A stretch of 64,000 nt of DNA from Chaenocephalus aceratus (lineage: Eukaryota > Chordata > Actinopteri > Perciformes > Channichthyidae), in NCBI GenBank assembly GCA_023974075.1, contig JAMFTG010000557.1:175487-239486 (forward strand), read 5' to 3'. Below are positions 21,391-36,300 of this stretch, piece after piece. Each line of letters begins with the position of its first letter. The first letter of the stretch is position 1. A model generated the notes under the pieces. The model saw nothing but the letters and a program-made list of their open reading frames with translations, had not been told where the DNA came from and did not search any database. The position numbers and the translations under genes are program-made.

Positions 21391-24300
21391 CTGTTCTTTA
21401 ATAATATCATGTGTGCAGTTTGTACAGAACAAAGGCAGCAGAGTTCAGCAAGCTAACATTATTTGAGGATGCATTTATGGCATCATGGTATCAGTGGCAT
21501 AACATGGTTTTAAATGGCAAAGATATTGATAAATATTCACTAGAAACTAAATATATCGTCCAAAACATGATTGACTACTTGGGCATGTTTATGATATGTA
21601 TTTTAAAGATGTGTATTAATAATAGTGATGACCTGGTGAGCTGGTTGTGTTTAGCATTAGCAGATATAACAGAGCTTTGTGTGATTACATGTAGAGTCAA
21701 TGCAAAGACCCAGATCCGTGCCTGGCAACACCAAGAAAGTGAAGAGGTGAAATTCATGTCACCTGCGTATTCCTGCAGCGTGACACATTTCATCTTTCAT
21801 TACATTTCATTTGTTCCGTTCATGGTATGCACAACTTAATGTATAACAAACATTTACAAAACACGTCTCTATGAACACGCCTTTGACCGAAAAGGAGCAG
21901 GCAGCAGAAAATAATGTTCTATGACCTGCCCCTTTCTAAAAACATGAACAGATGGTCTGTCCTTCATATGTTCTTATTCACAGCCACACATCACAGCATC
22001 GTAGGATAATAAGAGAAACACAACAACTTACTAACACAAATACTTAGTTCCCACTTGACAGTTAACGGAAAGAAACAAAACAACAACAACAACAAAAACA
22101 TCACATGAACAAGGAAAAGTGCAGCACCCTCACCTGAGTCCTTCTGGAGGAGAGTCTTGAGAGAGACGTTTGTGACGCTCTGCCCTTTGGTGAGAATCAG
22201 CTCCACTAATGTAAAGTGTTCATCTCCACAGAGGGAAGAGGAAGAGTGGTGTTCCTGTGGAGGAGCAGCTGTCCAGCTGTGCTCTGTGTCAGGACGTCCT
22301 GAAGGATCCAGTCTCTACCAGCTGTGGACACTGGTTCTGCAGACAGTGCATCACTCATACTGGGAGCAGAGACCTCCATCAGGAGACCCCTCCTGTCCCC
22401 AGTGTGGAGAAAGACCCAGAACCAGAGCTGGACTGCAGACAGCCAGTCAGACCAGAACTGTCCGAGGTAAGAGGCCGAACACACGCAGCGTCTTATTCCT
22501 CTTCCTGGTTCCTTTGTTTCTGAATAGGTGTACTGTTGTAGAGCAGAGACAGTAAGCTGTTTATACAACATTTAAACTCAGTCCGTTTGTTGTTGTTTTA
22601 TTGTTATAATTAGATTCTCAGAGCATTTCTCTCATTCTCTCATGTTTCCTTCTCTTCCAGCAGATAGTGGTCTGCAGAAGGTTCTAGATGAACATAGGCT
22701 CAGTCTGAGGAGGAGATGTGAACGTGTGACTGAAGGAACTGATCAAAGTGAAACCCTCCTCAACAGGATCTTCACTGAGCTCTACATCACACAAGGCCAG
22801 AGTGAAGAGGTTAATACCCAACATGAGGTGAGGCAGCTGGAGACGGCTTCCAAGAAGAAGCCCCTCCATGACACTCCAATCAAGTGCCAGGACATCTTTA
22901 AAGCCTCACCGGACCAGCAGACTCCCATCAGAGCGGTCCTGACCAACGGAGTCGCTGGAGTTGGAAAAACCTTCTCGGTGCAGAAGTTCACTCTGGACTG
23001 GGCCGAGGGTTTGGGAAACCAAGATGTCAGTCTGGTGATCCCGCTCTCCTTCAGGGAGCTGAACCTGATCAAAGGTGAGCAGTACAGTCTTATCAGGCTG
23101 CTCCATGTCTTCCATCCAACCTTACAGAAGGTCACAGCAGAGCAGCTGGCTGTCTGCAAAGTGCTGCTCATCTTTGACGGCCTGGATGAAAGCAGACTTT
23201 CTCTGGACTTCAGAAACAGTGAGGTTGTGTCTGATGTCTCTCAGCAGTCCTCAGTCAACGTGCTGCTGACAAACCTCATCAGGGGGAAGCTGCTTCCCTC
23301 GGCTCTCGTCTGGATAACTTCCAGACCTGCAGCGGCCAATCAGATCCCTCCTGAGTGCGTGGACAGGGTGACAGAAGTACGAGGCTTCACTGACGCCCAG
23401 AAGGAGGAGTACTTCAGGAGGAGATCGAGTGATGAAGACCTGTCCAGCAGAATCATCTCTCACATCAAGAGCTCCAGGAGCCTCCACATCATGTGCATGA
23501 TCCCAGTCTTCTGCTGGATCACTGCTGCAGTTCTGGACCACATGTTGACTACAGACCAGAGAGGAGAGCTGCCCCAGACCCTCACTGACATGTACTCACA
23601 CTTCCTGCTGGTCCAGACCAAGAGGAAGAAGCAGAAGTATGAAGAGGGACATGAGACGAGTCCACAGCAGCTGACGGAGGCTGACAGGGAGCTTCTTCTG
23701 AAGCTGGGGAGGCTGGCGTTTGAACATCTGGAGAAAGGAGACATCATGTTCTACCAAGAAGACCTGCAGCGCTGTGGTCTTGGTGTCACCGAGGCCTTGG
23801 TGCACTCAGGAGTTTGTACACAGATCTTCAGAAGAGAGAGTGTGATCTTCCAGAAAACCGTCTACTGCTTTGTTCATCTGAGCGTTCAGGAGTTTCTGGC
23901 TGCAGTCTACGTGTTGCACTGTTACACCAACAGAGACACAGAGGTACTGAAGGACTTCCTGAGGAGAGACGAGGACAAATACATTGATAGCAGTGATGAA
24001 GATGACCCATCACTGGATGTCTTCCTAAAGGGAGCCATGAAGATATCCCTCCAAAGTAGAAATGGCCACCTGGACCTGTTTGTCCGCTTTCTCCACGGCC
24101 TCTCTCTGGAGTCCAACCAGAGACTGTTAGGAGGCCTGCTGGGTCGCACAGACAACAGACCAGAAACCATCCAGAGAGCCATCAGCAACCTGAAGGAGAT
24201 GAACAGTAGATCGTCTCCTGACAGGATGATCAACATCTTCCACTGTCTGACAGAGATGAAGGACCTCTCAGTACATCAGGAGATCACAGAGTTCCTGAAG

Positions 24301-27300
24301 TCAGAGAACAGATCAGAGGAGGAACTCTCTGTGATCCACTGCTCTGCTCTGGCCTACATGCTGCAGATGTCAGAGGAGGTTCTGGATGAGTTGGACCTGG
24401 GTCAGTACAACACATCACAGGAGGGACGACTGAGACTGCTTCCAGCTGTGAGGAACTGCAGGAAGGCCAAGTAAGTCCAGATGTGATTAACTTTATAATC
24501 TAATGTGGATCAGGAGTTTAATTATTCAAATAAACACTATAACATTTCTGCTGTTTAAATACTGAGAGAGCAAAATAAAACCAACACTGTTCTTCTATTT
24601 ATAATAATAGTTAAACTGAAGCGTTCCTCTCTTCATATTGAGTGATGGAGGCGACATGTCAAACACATGGAGGACTGGAGAGGTTTCTCAGCATGTGATC
24701 ACACCACACAGCAGGACTTCCAGTTATCACAGAAACATGTTATTACTTTCTTTTCTCTTTGCTTTTTAAGAAAATATTCACAAAGCATACAGAACAGAAT
24801 AAACACATCTAAGCACATAGATTAACTACATAACAGATGACCAATCTGAAAAGACATAATTAAATAATAGTATTAATAATGTTAGAAATAAAAGTGTTAC
24901 GGCCTATAGAATGTTGGACCCCAAAGCAAAAGACTGGAGGGAGATGGTCAATAAACAAAAAGCTTTATTCAAGCAGAAAACAAAACATACGGCAGTGGAG
25001 TCAGGAAGTTGGCAAAAATCCAAACAATAATCCAAACAACGAGGAGAGCAGCGAGACACACCGGAGGGTCGAAACACAGAGGAATGATCTGGCAGGGAAG
25101 TGGCATGAGGACCGGGCTCTTCTCTCTACAGGTGAAGAGGTGAGTGGAAACAGGTGTGCCTCGTCTGCTCCTGGGAGGAGCCGGCCAACTGCCTGTCACA
25201 CGCCAGCCCTGCAGAGGAACACAGAGAAGGGAGGGGGAGACAGCACATAGCACACACAAGCACACAACAAAAATACAACTAACCAGAATCATAACAAAAA
25301 GAATGGATACATTATGAATACATTATGAATACTCAGGTACACATTCATTATATTCACTATGGTGTTCTATACGGACCCATTCCTCCCACCTTTCCTCAAA
25401 GATATGCATTTGGTTTCTAATCTAGTTGATTTCTCCGTTACATAGATTTCATTTACTAAGTTATTCCATTGTGAGTTTACTAAGTTATTATCTTTCAGAC
25501 AATTCCTCGTCACTTGTTTGATGATCTCTTTTCTAATGATCATAAATAGATAGGAATCTTTTTGTATCTCCTCTGGTGTTCCCCCAGTGATAGGGACAAT
25601 GGGTTTTTGTTGAGAGATCAAGATATCGGACATTTCTCTTCCAACTGTCTCCCAGAAGTCTCCCAACACATTACAGGCCCAGAATATATGTGTCTGGTTT
25701 CTGCTCAGCGCGTTCTCTCCAGCGCTTTGAAGTGAGGCTTTCTTTGTATTCACTTTGAATCTGGGGTGTCTTAAAGTGTGGAATTAAAGCTTCATGTGTT
25801 TCTTTCCAGTAGTTTGAGTTGGTTGTGTTATGAATGTTTCTGCACGTGTTCCCAATCTACTGCTATATTGCAGGATCATTCATTCCCCATTGATCTGTTG
25901 CATTGATAATACTGTGTTCACCTTGATTTCTTTATTCTAATATTTGAACCTTCTTAGTTAGAAATGTTGTTTCCACTCCAGGGTCATAAACTGTAAGCAT
26001 GTATTTTATCAATGGCTTGATGTCTTGAAAAGATCTCTTTTTTAAATGCCGGAAAGATAACTCCTCACTTGGAGAGTCTGAATAAATGCTATTTGAGTAA
26101 ATCATATTGTAACGAAAGCTGTTCAAAGGATTTCACGTCTTTATCACGAACACGTTTTGATCACAATGTGTTGGAGTTTAAAATCAGATCTATATCATGT
26201 CCCACCAACAACAGAGTAATGTCTTAATGCTGAGATACTGGGAACATCTGATGGTATCAAGTTCAACACATTGAAACTTTATTGGTTTGTTAATTGTGTT
26301 TGTGTGCGCAATAAATGCTCAGATGCTCAGAGAAGCCAAAACATCCTTCATCCATCCTTCATCCATCATTCATCCATCCTTCATCCATCCTTCATCCATC
26401 CTTCATCCATCCTTCATCCATCCTTCATCCATCATTCATCCATCCTTCATCCATCCTTCATCCATCCTTCATCCATCCTTCATCCATCCTTCATCCATCC
26501 TTCATCCATCCTTCACATCCAAATGTTAACTAACATTTAAATATGAACATCTCTAATATCGTCAAGTGGTTCATTTAATTTCTGTTTCTCTGGTAACAGT
26601 CAGTGACAGCAGGAGCACAGACATGTGATCAGATCACACTGACAACTCATTACACTCTGTTATTATATATTATATTAAATGGACCAACAGCAAAGATCTA
26701 TCAGAACATGTTAAATCTTTTTCATCAAATGCTTGAGGTTAATATAATGTTCCCTCTTTTTAACACATGTTGTAATATATGTTTTATTATAGACTTGGTA
26801 AGCTCTATGGACTCTCAGAGACTGTCTGTGAAGTCGTGGCCTCAGCTCTGAAGTCTGACCCCTCCCATCTGAGAGATCTGGACCTGAGTCAGAACTATCT
26901 GGAGGATTCAGCAGTGGAGCGTCTGAGTTCTGCACTAAAGAGTCCAAACTGCAGACTGGAGGCTCTCAGGTCAGTTCACTGACTGCAGTTCATATTGATC
27001 TGTTTGTGTTTGTGATTTTCTGAATTTGAACAAATACAATGTTATTGTTATTTGTTCCGTTTCTGCTAATGACTGAATATTGATCAGAGTAACAGAGAGA
27101 AGGTGAATGTGTGAGGGAGAGAGTTTGAGCTTCCACAGACTCACCCTGTGCTCCAGGAGTCAGTGGAGATGCTGTCAGTACTGAGGAGCTGTGAGGGAGA
27201 GGAAGGAGTTGTTCAACATCTGATCAAAGTTAAAGTTCCAGATTATCAGTGGATTGTTTCTGCTTCATCTCTGACATTAAAACCCTGTTTGACTCTGAAC

Positions 27301-30300
27301 GGATTATTAAACCTGGAGTTATTTCAAACAGGAACTTTGTTTTCTAAAGTGACATCATGTTTTCTTTATTCAGACTGAGGGGCTGCATGTTGTCAGAGAT
27401 CAGCTGTTCTGCTCTGATCTCAGCTCTGAAGACCAACCTCTCCCATCTGAGAGTTCTGGACCTGAGTCAGATATACCATCTGCAGGATTCAGGAGTGAAG
27501 CTGAGTGAGATATGCCCTCTGCAGGATTCAGGAGTGGAGCTGAGTGAGATATGCCCTCTGCAGGATTCAGGAGTGGAGCTGCTGAGAGATCTTCTGGAGA
27601 GTCCAGACTGCAGACTGGAGACCCTCAGGTCAGTTCACTGACTCTCTGTCACTGCTGGAGATCTCACATGTTCACTTTGTAACTGAACCTCATTAATATT
27701 CATTAATAACTTTCATCCATAGAGTTATAAATGTCCTTTTATTCATGTTTCATTTCAACGTACTGAAGTAAGAACTAACAACCTAGAGAACAAACAGTTT
27801 ATTGAGACAAGGCTGTTCACATTTGAAGGTTGTAACAGAATTACAGACGGCTTTAGTTATGCATAAAGCAAACAACAGAATACTGCCAGAAGATATCCAA
27901 ACACATTAGTTTAAACTTCAGAGGATGAGCATCAGAGCAGGAGATTACATTCCAAGCATCAGCGTGTTTATCTGCTGTAAAGGTTTATTAGGGACATGCA
28001 CTTTAATGAACACTTAAAACAATAAATGTACCAAGCGTAAATATGCCGGGTTTAGCTTTGAGCTACTTTCCATCCGCAGTCCCTCACATCAAACATTAAG
28101 AGACCTTTACAAACATAGCAGATACAAATACACGACATACAAGAAAAGTGCAAAAGAGCAAGAGCAGAATACACAAGTATTTATGACATGGCAAAACAAC
28201 ATAGCAGCACGGATACATAGCGTGCAGGAGAGGATACCCCTGTGTTAAAGTGCATCTCGTGGTGACCGCACGTCTGCACGTCCTGCTTTAGAGCAGACGT
28301 GTCTCTGGAGCAAAGAAGTGGAATTCTTTGCCGAATGATTTAAAGGGCTTTAAGAACATTTTCATGTTTAAGAAAATGTATAAAGAAAGCGTAATTAGAC
28401 AGTGTGAAGGGGACTTGTGATTGTGTTCTGGTTTCATGGTTCAGTATTTGTGAGAAACTGTGACTGAAAGAAAGTTGCTTTGATTTGACTTTTTTATGGA
28501 TATTTCATTTATTTATTTCTTATAATGTCAACAATGGAGCCCAAGTAATATCTGTTCCGAGCCAGCGGATCTTTGCTGACAAGAGTTGTGATTTCCGGCC
28601 CAGTCTCGATGCGCATTGGTTTTTCTCTCCACGATTTCTCACACACAAAATGTTCCTTGGAAGAGCTGTGTCCTTTTGTAAGGCATGCTTCCAGTCTTTG
28701 AAGCCTTTTACGGTGAACGATGCGTCATGATGATGAGCCTTCAACCTTCTGCATGGGAAATACGCAGCCTCGCCTTTCACGGAGTATTGAAGCCAGGGTC
28801 GGTGTTGGGACCATGAGCTGGAAAAACTACGTTTGTTTCCCGGAGAAGAGCCAAGAGGGGGAACTATCCAGGACTTCCTGTTTTGGTTTATCCACGCCAA
28901 GGTCCTCTGGAAGTAGAAGACTAACATCTCCAAGATCACGCAGACTTTCATTCAGAGTTTCATAGCATAATGAAAACATGATGTTACACTGATCTTTCAA
29001 CATAGTTTAATACAAATACATATTAGGACAAAGCCCAACGAATAACAACACTGAACATAATAATACAACAATTCAATGTTTCAATCAGCCCTGATTTCTC
29101 ATGGGCCCAAATCCTGGATGGGGGGGGGGGGCATACGTTAATAACTAACATCCATAGAGTTGTACATGTCCTTATATTCATGTTTCATTTCTAAGAGTAA
29201 GAAGTAGGAACTGCAGACAGACATGTTGACTGTTTCTTAAAGGAACTGTAATAGATGTTAGTAGTAAAAAGTAAATCTATGTATTTAATATTTAGTAAAC
29301 GATAACGTCTGAATAAAGGTCATCTGAAGTCATTTTAGTTTTACATTGTGGTGGGAATGTATTCATCAAATGTGGATCGAGAGTCAAAGCATTCAGCTCT
29401 TTGTGGTATTTCATTCCTTGAAGAAGGTTCAGTCGGTCACACAGAGAGCACACAGTCTGCAGAGAGGAAGACGAAGAGTAGAGTTTGGGTTGCATATTTA
29501 AACACAGAGCGAGGAGAAAGGGAGGGGGAGCTTGGTGATGATGAAGGAGCATTCTGGGAGTCAGGGAGTGAGGGAGGCCGTATCAGGAAGTTCTCAGCTC
29601 ACCTGAGGTGAAGGTCAGACTGTTGGTGCACAGAGAGAGTCACTGACAACACTGCAACACATCTTCTCAATAAGGACTTCTCCCAAGCTTAGCTAAGAAG
29701 TGTGAGAAGTAGTAAATATAGATAAACATTAGCAAATAAGAATCACACAATGATATTATTAAAGTGAGTGAGTATAATATGTTTCTATTGCATACATGAT
29801 AAAGTTCACTTTCTGAAGTAGACAGATGTTTCTGTTCCCATTCATTTAAATGTTGAGAAACATCTGATTGGATTATAAACAGGTTTTTATCCTCATCATG
29901 TTTTCTTTATTCAGACTGGAGGACTGCAGTTTGTCAGAGATCAGCTGTTCTGCTCTGGCCTCAGCTCTGAAGTCCAACCTCCATCTGAGACATCTGGACC
30001 TGAGTCAGAACGCTCTGCAGGATTCAGGAGTGGAGCTGCTGAGAGATCTTCTGGAGAGTCCAGCCTGCAGACTGGAGACCCTCAGGTCAGTTCACTGACT
30101 CTCTGTCACTGCTGGAGATCTCACATGTTCACTTTGTAATTGAACCTCATTTATATTCATTAATAACTTTCATCCATAAAGTTGTAAATGTCCTTTTATT
30201 CATGTTTCATTTTTAACGTACTGAAGGAAGAACTGCAGACATACATGTTGAGTGTTTCTTAAAGGAACTGTAAAGGACAGACCCGGACATACATTTCATT

Positions 30301-33300
30301 CCCCCCCCCCAGGCCTGCCTGCTCGCTCAAGTTGGCACAGCGTTACAAATGTGCCACAAAACCAACCAATCGGAGAACTCGAGAAGGTCCATTCTGATTG
30401 GCTGTTTCGTCTCCAATCAGGGGCGGATCTAGAAGAATATTCATGGGCAAGAGGCAAGAGGGTGGCAGGAGATTTTGAGGGGTGGCATCCCCTGGCAGAA
30501 GTATATGCTGATTAATCGCAGTCATATCAATCAATGTTAACTTGGAAAGCCACAATATTAATATTTTAACTCAATAACATTTGGTGATATTATTGTGGCA
30601 CATCAGTAAAGCCTTACATATAAATATATAAGGTGGCAGACGTAATTTAATGCATTTTAACTGAATTAGCTTGTTTCACTCGTAGACCAGCAGGGGAACC
30701 AAATCTATGCAGACTGCTGCAATAAGTACATGAATTAACTGTCTCGTCGATGTTTGTCTGAATGAATATGATAATATTAACAGTCATATTATTCCTATCA
30801 GCTGTCAATCGCTGTTATGGTTCACATATTCATTATTGAATAAACTATATTTTTTGGAGGAGTTAATGATGAATGTTCCTCAAGATGCTTGCTCAAGCTC
30901 CTTGAAATTTGAAGTAATTATATCATGTATCAAAATTCTAAAGATTCAAAGGAACAGTTCAGCGCCCCACGACTTTACTGCAAACAGTTACAACCTTGAC
31001 TTTACATCAGACAGAACAAACATTTAAGAAGTGACTAACTGCATCAGTTAGAGTTAAAGGTCCCGTGTCATGGCCATTTCCACTGATCATAATTCCATTG
31101 TTGAGGTCTACTAGAATACATTTATACTGTGCAACTTTCCAAACTCACATTGGTTTCGCATCCAGCATCTCTGTAAAGTACGTGTTTTCACCAGGTATTC
31201 ACTCTATGTCCTAAACGGCTTGTTTGAGCTCCTGCCCCCCCCCCCCTGTGCTCCGATTGGTCAGCTCGGCCACTCTGTTCTGATTAGTCAACCACCAGAG
31301 AGGCTCCGCCCATGTCTAAAAGTGTGTTTTTTCGGCTCGCTGAGAGCGGAACATCAGTCTTCGGTACAGCGGTCCAGCCGTATATGTTATACACTAACTA
31401 ACCGAACTGTACCGAACTGTGCTTATAGAAGAGTACGTTATTTTTACCTCTAATAAACTACTACTGTTTGATGAACAATCAAATCATGGTTTGCTATATA
31501 TGAATAAGAAAGCGTTGTAGCCACTGTTGGGGCAGCACTACCCACGTTATGAGGCACTATTTTCAGATGCATTTAGTCAATTTCACCCTTTTTCTCTGGT
31601 TCTTCTTAATATTTATTTTTTCCAGTTTTGGCCCGTTTCACCCGGTTCCTTCTACCTGGGGCACTTCCCGGTCCCGGGTGCCCCCGACGGCCTTTGTCCA
31701 GCCGTTTCCCCCCCACTCATCCGTACATTAACGGATTTTGTCAATTTTCTTCTATCCCACTGATCGAATGGCAAACGCGACCCGCCATCGGAGGGCCTCC
31801 GCCGGTGCTCTGGCGGTCGGTTCGTCCGAACTGCGGGTTCGACTCTGATGGCCGGGAGGGTGTGCTGCGTGGGGGTAACCCTGCTTGTATCTTCATAGCA
31901 GATACAAATACACGACATACAAGAAAAGTGCAAAAGAGCAAGAGCAGAATACACAAGTATTTATGACATGGCAAAACAACATAGCAGCACGGATACATAG
32001 CGTGCAGGAGAGGATACCCCTGTGTTAAAGTGCATCTCGTGGTGACCGCACGTCTGCACGTCCTGCTTTAGAGCAGACGTGTCTCTGGAGCAAAGAAGTG
32101 GAATTCTTTGCCGAATGATTCAAAGGGCTTTAAGAACATTTTCATGTTTAAGAAAATGTATAAAGAAAGCGTAATTAGACAGTGTGAAGGGGACTTGTGA
32201 TTGTGTTCTGGTTTCATGGTTCAGTATTTGTGAGAAACTGTGACTGAAAGAAAGTTGCTTTGATTTGACTTTTTTATGGATATTTCATTTATTTATTTCT
32301 TATAATGTCAACAATGGAGCCCAAGTAATATCTGTTCCGAGCCAGCGGATCTTTGCTGACAAGAGTTGTGATTTCCGGCCCAGTCTCGATGCGCATTGGT
32401 TTTTCTCTCCACGATTTCTCACACACAAAATGTTCCTTGGAAGAGCTGTGTCCTTTTGTAAGGCATGCTTCCAGTCTTTGAAGCCTTTTACGGTGAACGA
32501 TGCGTCATGATGATGAGCCTTCAACCTTCTGCATGGGAAATACGCAGCCTCGCCTTTCACGGAGTATTGAAGCCAGGGTCGGTGTTGGGACCATGAGCTG
32601 GAAAAACTACGTTTGTTTCCCGGAGAAGAGCCGAGAGGGGGAACTATCCAGGACTTCCTGTTTTGGTTTATCCACGCCAAGGTCCTCTGGAAGTAGAAGA
32701 CTAACATCTCCAAGATCACGCAGACTTTCATTCAGAGTTTCATAGCATAATGAAAACATGATGTTACACTGATCTTTCAACATAGTTTAATACAAATACA
32801 TATTAGGACAAAGCCCAACAAATAACAACACTGAACATAATAATACAACAATTCAATGTTTCAATCAGCCCTGATTTCTCATGGGCCCAAATCCTGGATG
32901 GGGGGGGGGCTCCATACGTTAATAACTAACATCCATAGAGTTGTACATGTCCTTATATTCATGTTTCATTTCTTAAGAGTAAGAAGTAAGAACTGCAGAC
33001 AGACATGTTGACTGTTTCTTAAAGGAACTGTAATAGATGTTAGTAGTAAAAAGTAAATCTATGTATTTAATATTTAGTAAACGATAACGTCTGAATAAAG
33101 GTCATCTGAAGTCATTTTAGTTTTACATTGTGGTGGGAATGTATTCATCAAATGTGGATCGAGAGTCAAAGCATTCAGCTCTTTGTGGTATTTCATTCCT
33201 TGAAGAAGGTTCAGTCGGTCACACAGAGAGCACACAGTCTGCAGAGAGGAAGACGAAGAGTAGAGTTTGGGTTGCATATTTAAACACAGAGCGAGGAGAA

Positions 33301-36300
33301 AGGGAGGGGGAGCTTGGTGATGATGAAGGAGCATTCTGGGAGTCAGGGAGTGAGGGAGGCCGTATCAGGAAGTTCTCAGCTCACCTGAGGTGAAGGTCAG
33401 ACTGTTGGTGCACAGAGAGAGTCACTGACAACACTGCAACACATCTTCTCAATAAGGACTTCTCCCAAGCTTAGCTAAGAAGTGTGAGAAGTAGTAAATA
33501 TAGATAAACATTAGCAAATAAGAATCACACAATGATATTATTAAAGTGAGTGAGTATAATATGTTTCTGTTACATACATGATAAAGTTCACTTTCTGAAG
33601 TAGACAGATGTTTCTGTTCAGATTCATTTAAATGTTGAGAAACATCTGATTGGATTATAAACAGGTTTTTATCCTCATCATGTTTTCTTTATTCAGACTG
33701 AGGAGCTGCAGGTTGTCAGAGATCAGCTGTTCTGCTCTGGCCTCAGCTCTGAAGTCCAACCTCCATCTGAGACATCTGGACCTGAGTGAGAACGCTCTGC
33801 AGGATTCAGGAGTGGAGCTGCTGAGAGATCTTCTGGAGAGTCCAGACTGCAGACTGGAGACCCTCAGGTCAGTTCACTGACTCTCTGTCACTGCTGGAGA
33901 TCTCACATGTTCACTTTGTAATTGAACCTCATTTATATTCATTAATAACTTTCATCCATAAAGTTGTAAATGTCCTTTTATTCATGTTTCATTTTTAACG
34001 TACTGAAGGAAGAACTGCAGACATACATGTTGAGTGTTTCTTAAAGGAACTGTAAAGGACAGACCCGGACATACATTTCATTCCCCCCCCCCAGGCCTGC
34101 CTGCTCGCTCAAGTTGGCACAGCGTTACAAATGTGCCACAAAACCAACCAATCGGAGAACTCGAGAAGGTCCATTCTGATTGGCTGTTTCGTCTCCAATC
34201 AGGGGCGGATCTAGAAGAATATTCATGGGCAAGAGGCAAGAGGGTGGCAGGAGATTTTGAGGGGTGGCATCCCCTGGCAGAAGTATATGCTGATTAATCG
34301 CAGTCATATCAATCAATGTTAACTTGGAAAGCCACAATATTAATATTTTAACTCAATAACATTTGGTGATATTATTGTGGCACATCAGTAAAGCCTTACA
34401 TATAAATATATAAGGTGGCAGACGTAATTTAATGCATTTTAACTGAATTAGCTTGTTTCACTCGTAGACCAGCAGGGGAACCAAATCTATGCAGACTGCT
34501 GCAATAAGTACATGAATTAACTGTCTCGTCGATGTTTGTCTGAATGAATATGATAATATTAACAGTCATATTATTCCTATCAGCTGTCAATCGCTGTTAT
34601 GGTTCACATATTCATTATTGAATAAACTATATTTTTTGGAGGAGTTAATGATGAATGTTCCTCAAGATGCTTGCTCACGCTCCTTCAAATTTGAAAGTAA
34701 TTATATCATGTATCAAAATTCTAAAGATTCAAAGGAACAGTTCAGCGCCCCACGACTTTACTGCAAACAGTTACAACCTTGACTTTACATCAGACAGAAC
34801 AAACATTTAAGAAGTGACTAACTGCATCAGTTAGAGTTAAAGGTCCCGTGTCATGGCCATTTCCACTGATCATAATTCCATTGTTGAGGTCTACTAGAAT
34901 ACATTTATACTGTGCAACTTTCCAAACTCACATTGGTTTCGCATCCAGCATCTCTGTAAAGTACGTGTTTTCACCAGGTATTCACTCTATGTCCTAAACG
35001 GCTTGTTTGAGCTCCTGCCCCCCCCCCCCTGTGCTCCGATTGGTCAGCTCGGCCACTCTGTTCTGATTAGTCAACCACCAGAGAGGCTCCGCCCATGTCT
35101 AAAAGTGTGTTTTTTCGGCTCGCTGAGAGCGGAACATCAGTCTTCGGTACAGCGGTCCAGCCGTATATGTTATACACTAACTAACCGAACTGTACCGAAC
35201 TGTGCTTATAGAAGAGTACGTTATTTTGACCTCTAATAAACTACTACTGTTTGATGAACAATCAAATCATGGTTTGCTATATATGAATAAGAAAGCGTTG
35301 TAGCCACTGTTGGGGCAGCACTACCCACGTTATGAGGCACTATTTTCAGATGCATTTAGTCAATTTCACCCTTTTTCTCTGGTTCTTCTTAATATTTATT
35401 TTTTCCAGTTTTGGCCCGTTTCACCCGGTTCCTTCTACCTGGGGCACTTCCCGGTCCCGGGTGCCCCCGACGGCCTTTGTCCAGCCGTTTCCCCCCCACT
35501 CATCCGTACATTAACGGATTTTGTCAATTTTTGCTGCGTTCTTCTCCTCTCATCCCACTGATCGAATGGCAAACACGACCCGCCATCGGAGGGCCTCCGC
35601 CGGTGCTCTGGCGGTCAGTTCGTCCGAACTGCGGGTTCGACTCTGATGGCCGGGAGGGTGTGCTGCGTGGGGGTAACCCTGCTTGTATCTTCATAGCAGA
35701 TACAAATACACGACATACAAGAAAAGTGCAAAAGAGCAAGAGCAGAATACACAAGTATTTATGACATGGCAAAACAACATAGCAGCACGGATACATAGCG
35801 TGCAGGAGAGGATACCCCTGTGTTAAAGTGCATCTCGTGGTGACCGCACGTCTGCACGTCCTGCTTTAGAGCAGACGTGTCTCTGGAGCAAAGAAGTGGA
35901 ATTCTTTGCCGAATGATTTAAAGGGCTTTAAGAACATTTTCATGTTTAAGAAAATGTATAAAGAAAGCGTAATTAGACAGTGTGAAGGGGACTTGTGATT
36001 GTGTTCTGGTTTCATGGTTCAGTATTTGTGAGAAACTGTGACTGAAAGAAAGTTGCTTTGATTTGACTTTTTTATGGATATTTAATTTATTTATTTCTTA
36101 TAATGTCAACAATGGAGCCCAAGTAATATCTGTTCCGAGCCAGCGGATCTTTGCTGACAAGAGTTGTGATTTCCGGACCAGTCTCGATGCGCATTGGTTT
36201 TTCTCTCCACGATTTCTCACACACAAAATGTTCCTTGGAAGAGCTGTGTCCTTTTGTAAGGCATGCTTCCAGTCTTTGAAGCCTTTTACGGTGAACGATG

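Noticed and set aside
21411..21839. A 142-codon frame in the first NLR intron
   Set aside because: No recognisable domain, composition like intron, no acceptor or donor in phase with the NLR exons.
29348..29611. An 87-codon frame repeated in several LRR introns
   Set aside because: Present only because the intron is duplicated; no domain, start context or splice sites, and the opposite strand is equally open.
31750..31870. A tRNA-like B box (GGTTCGACTC) in the long-intron insert
   Set aside because: No matching A box at the right distance and no cloverleaf could be drawn.
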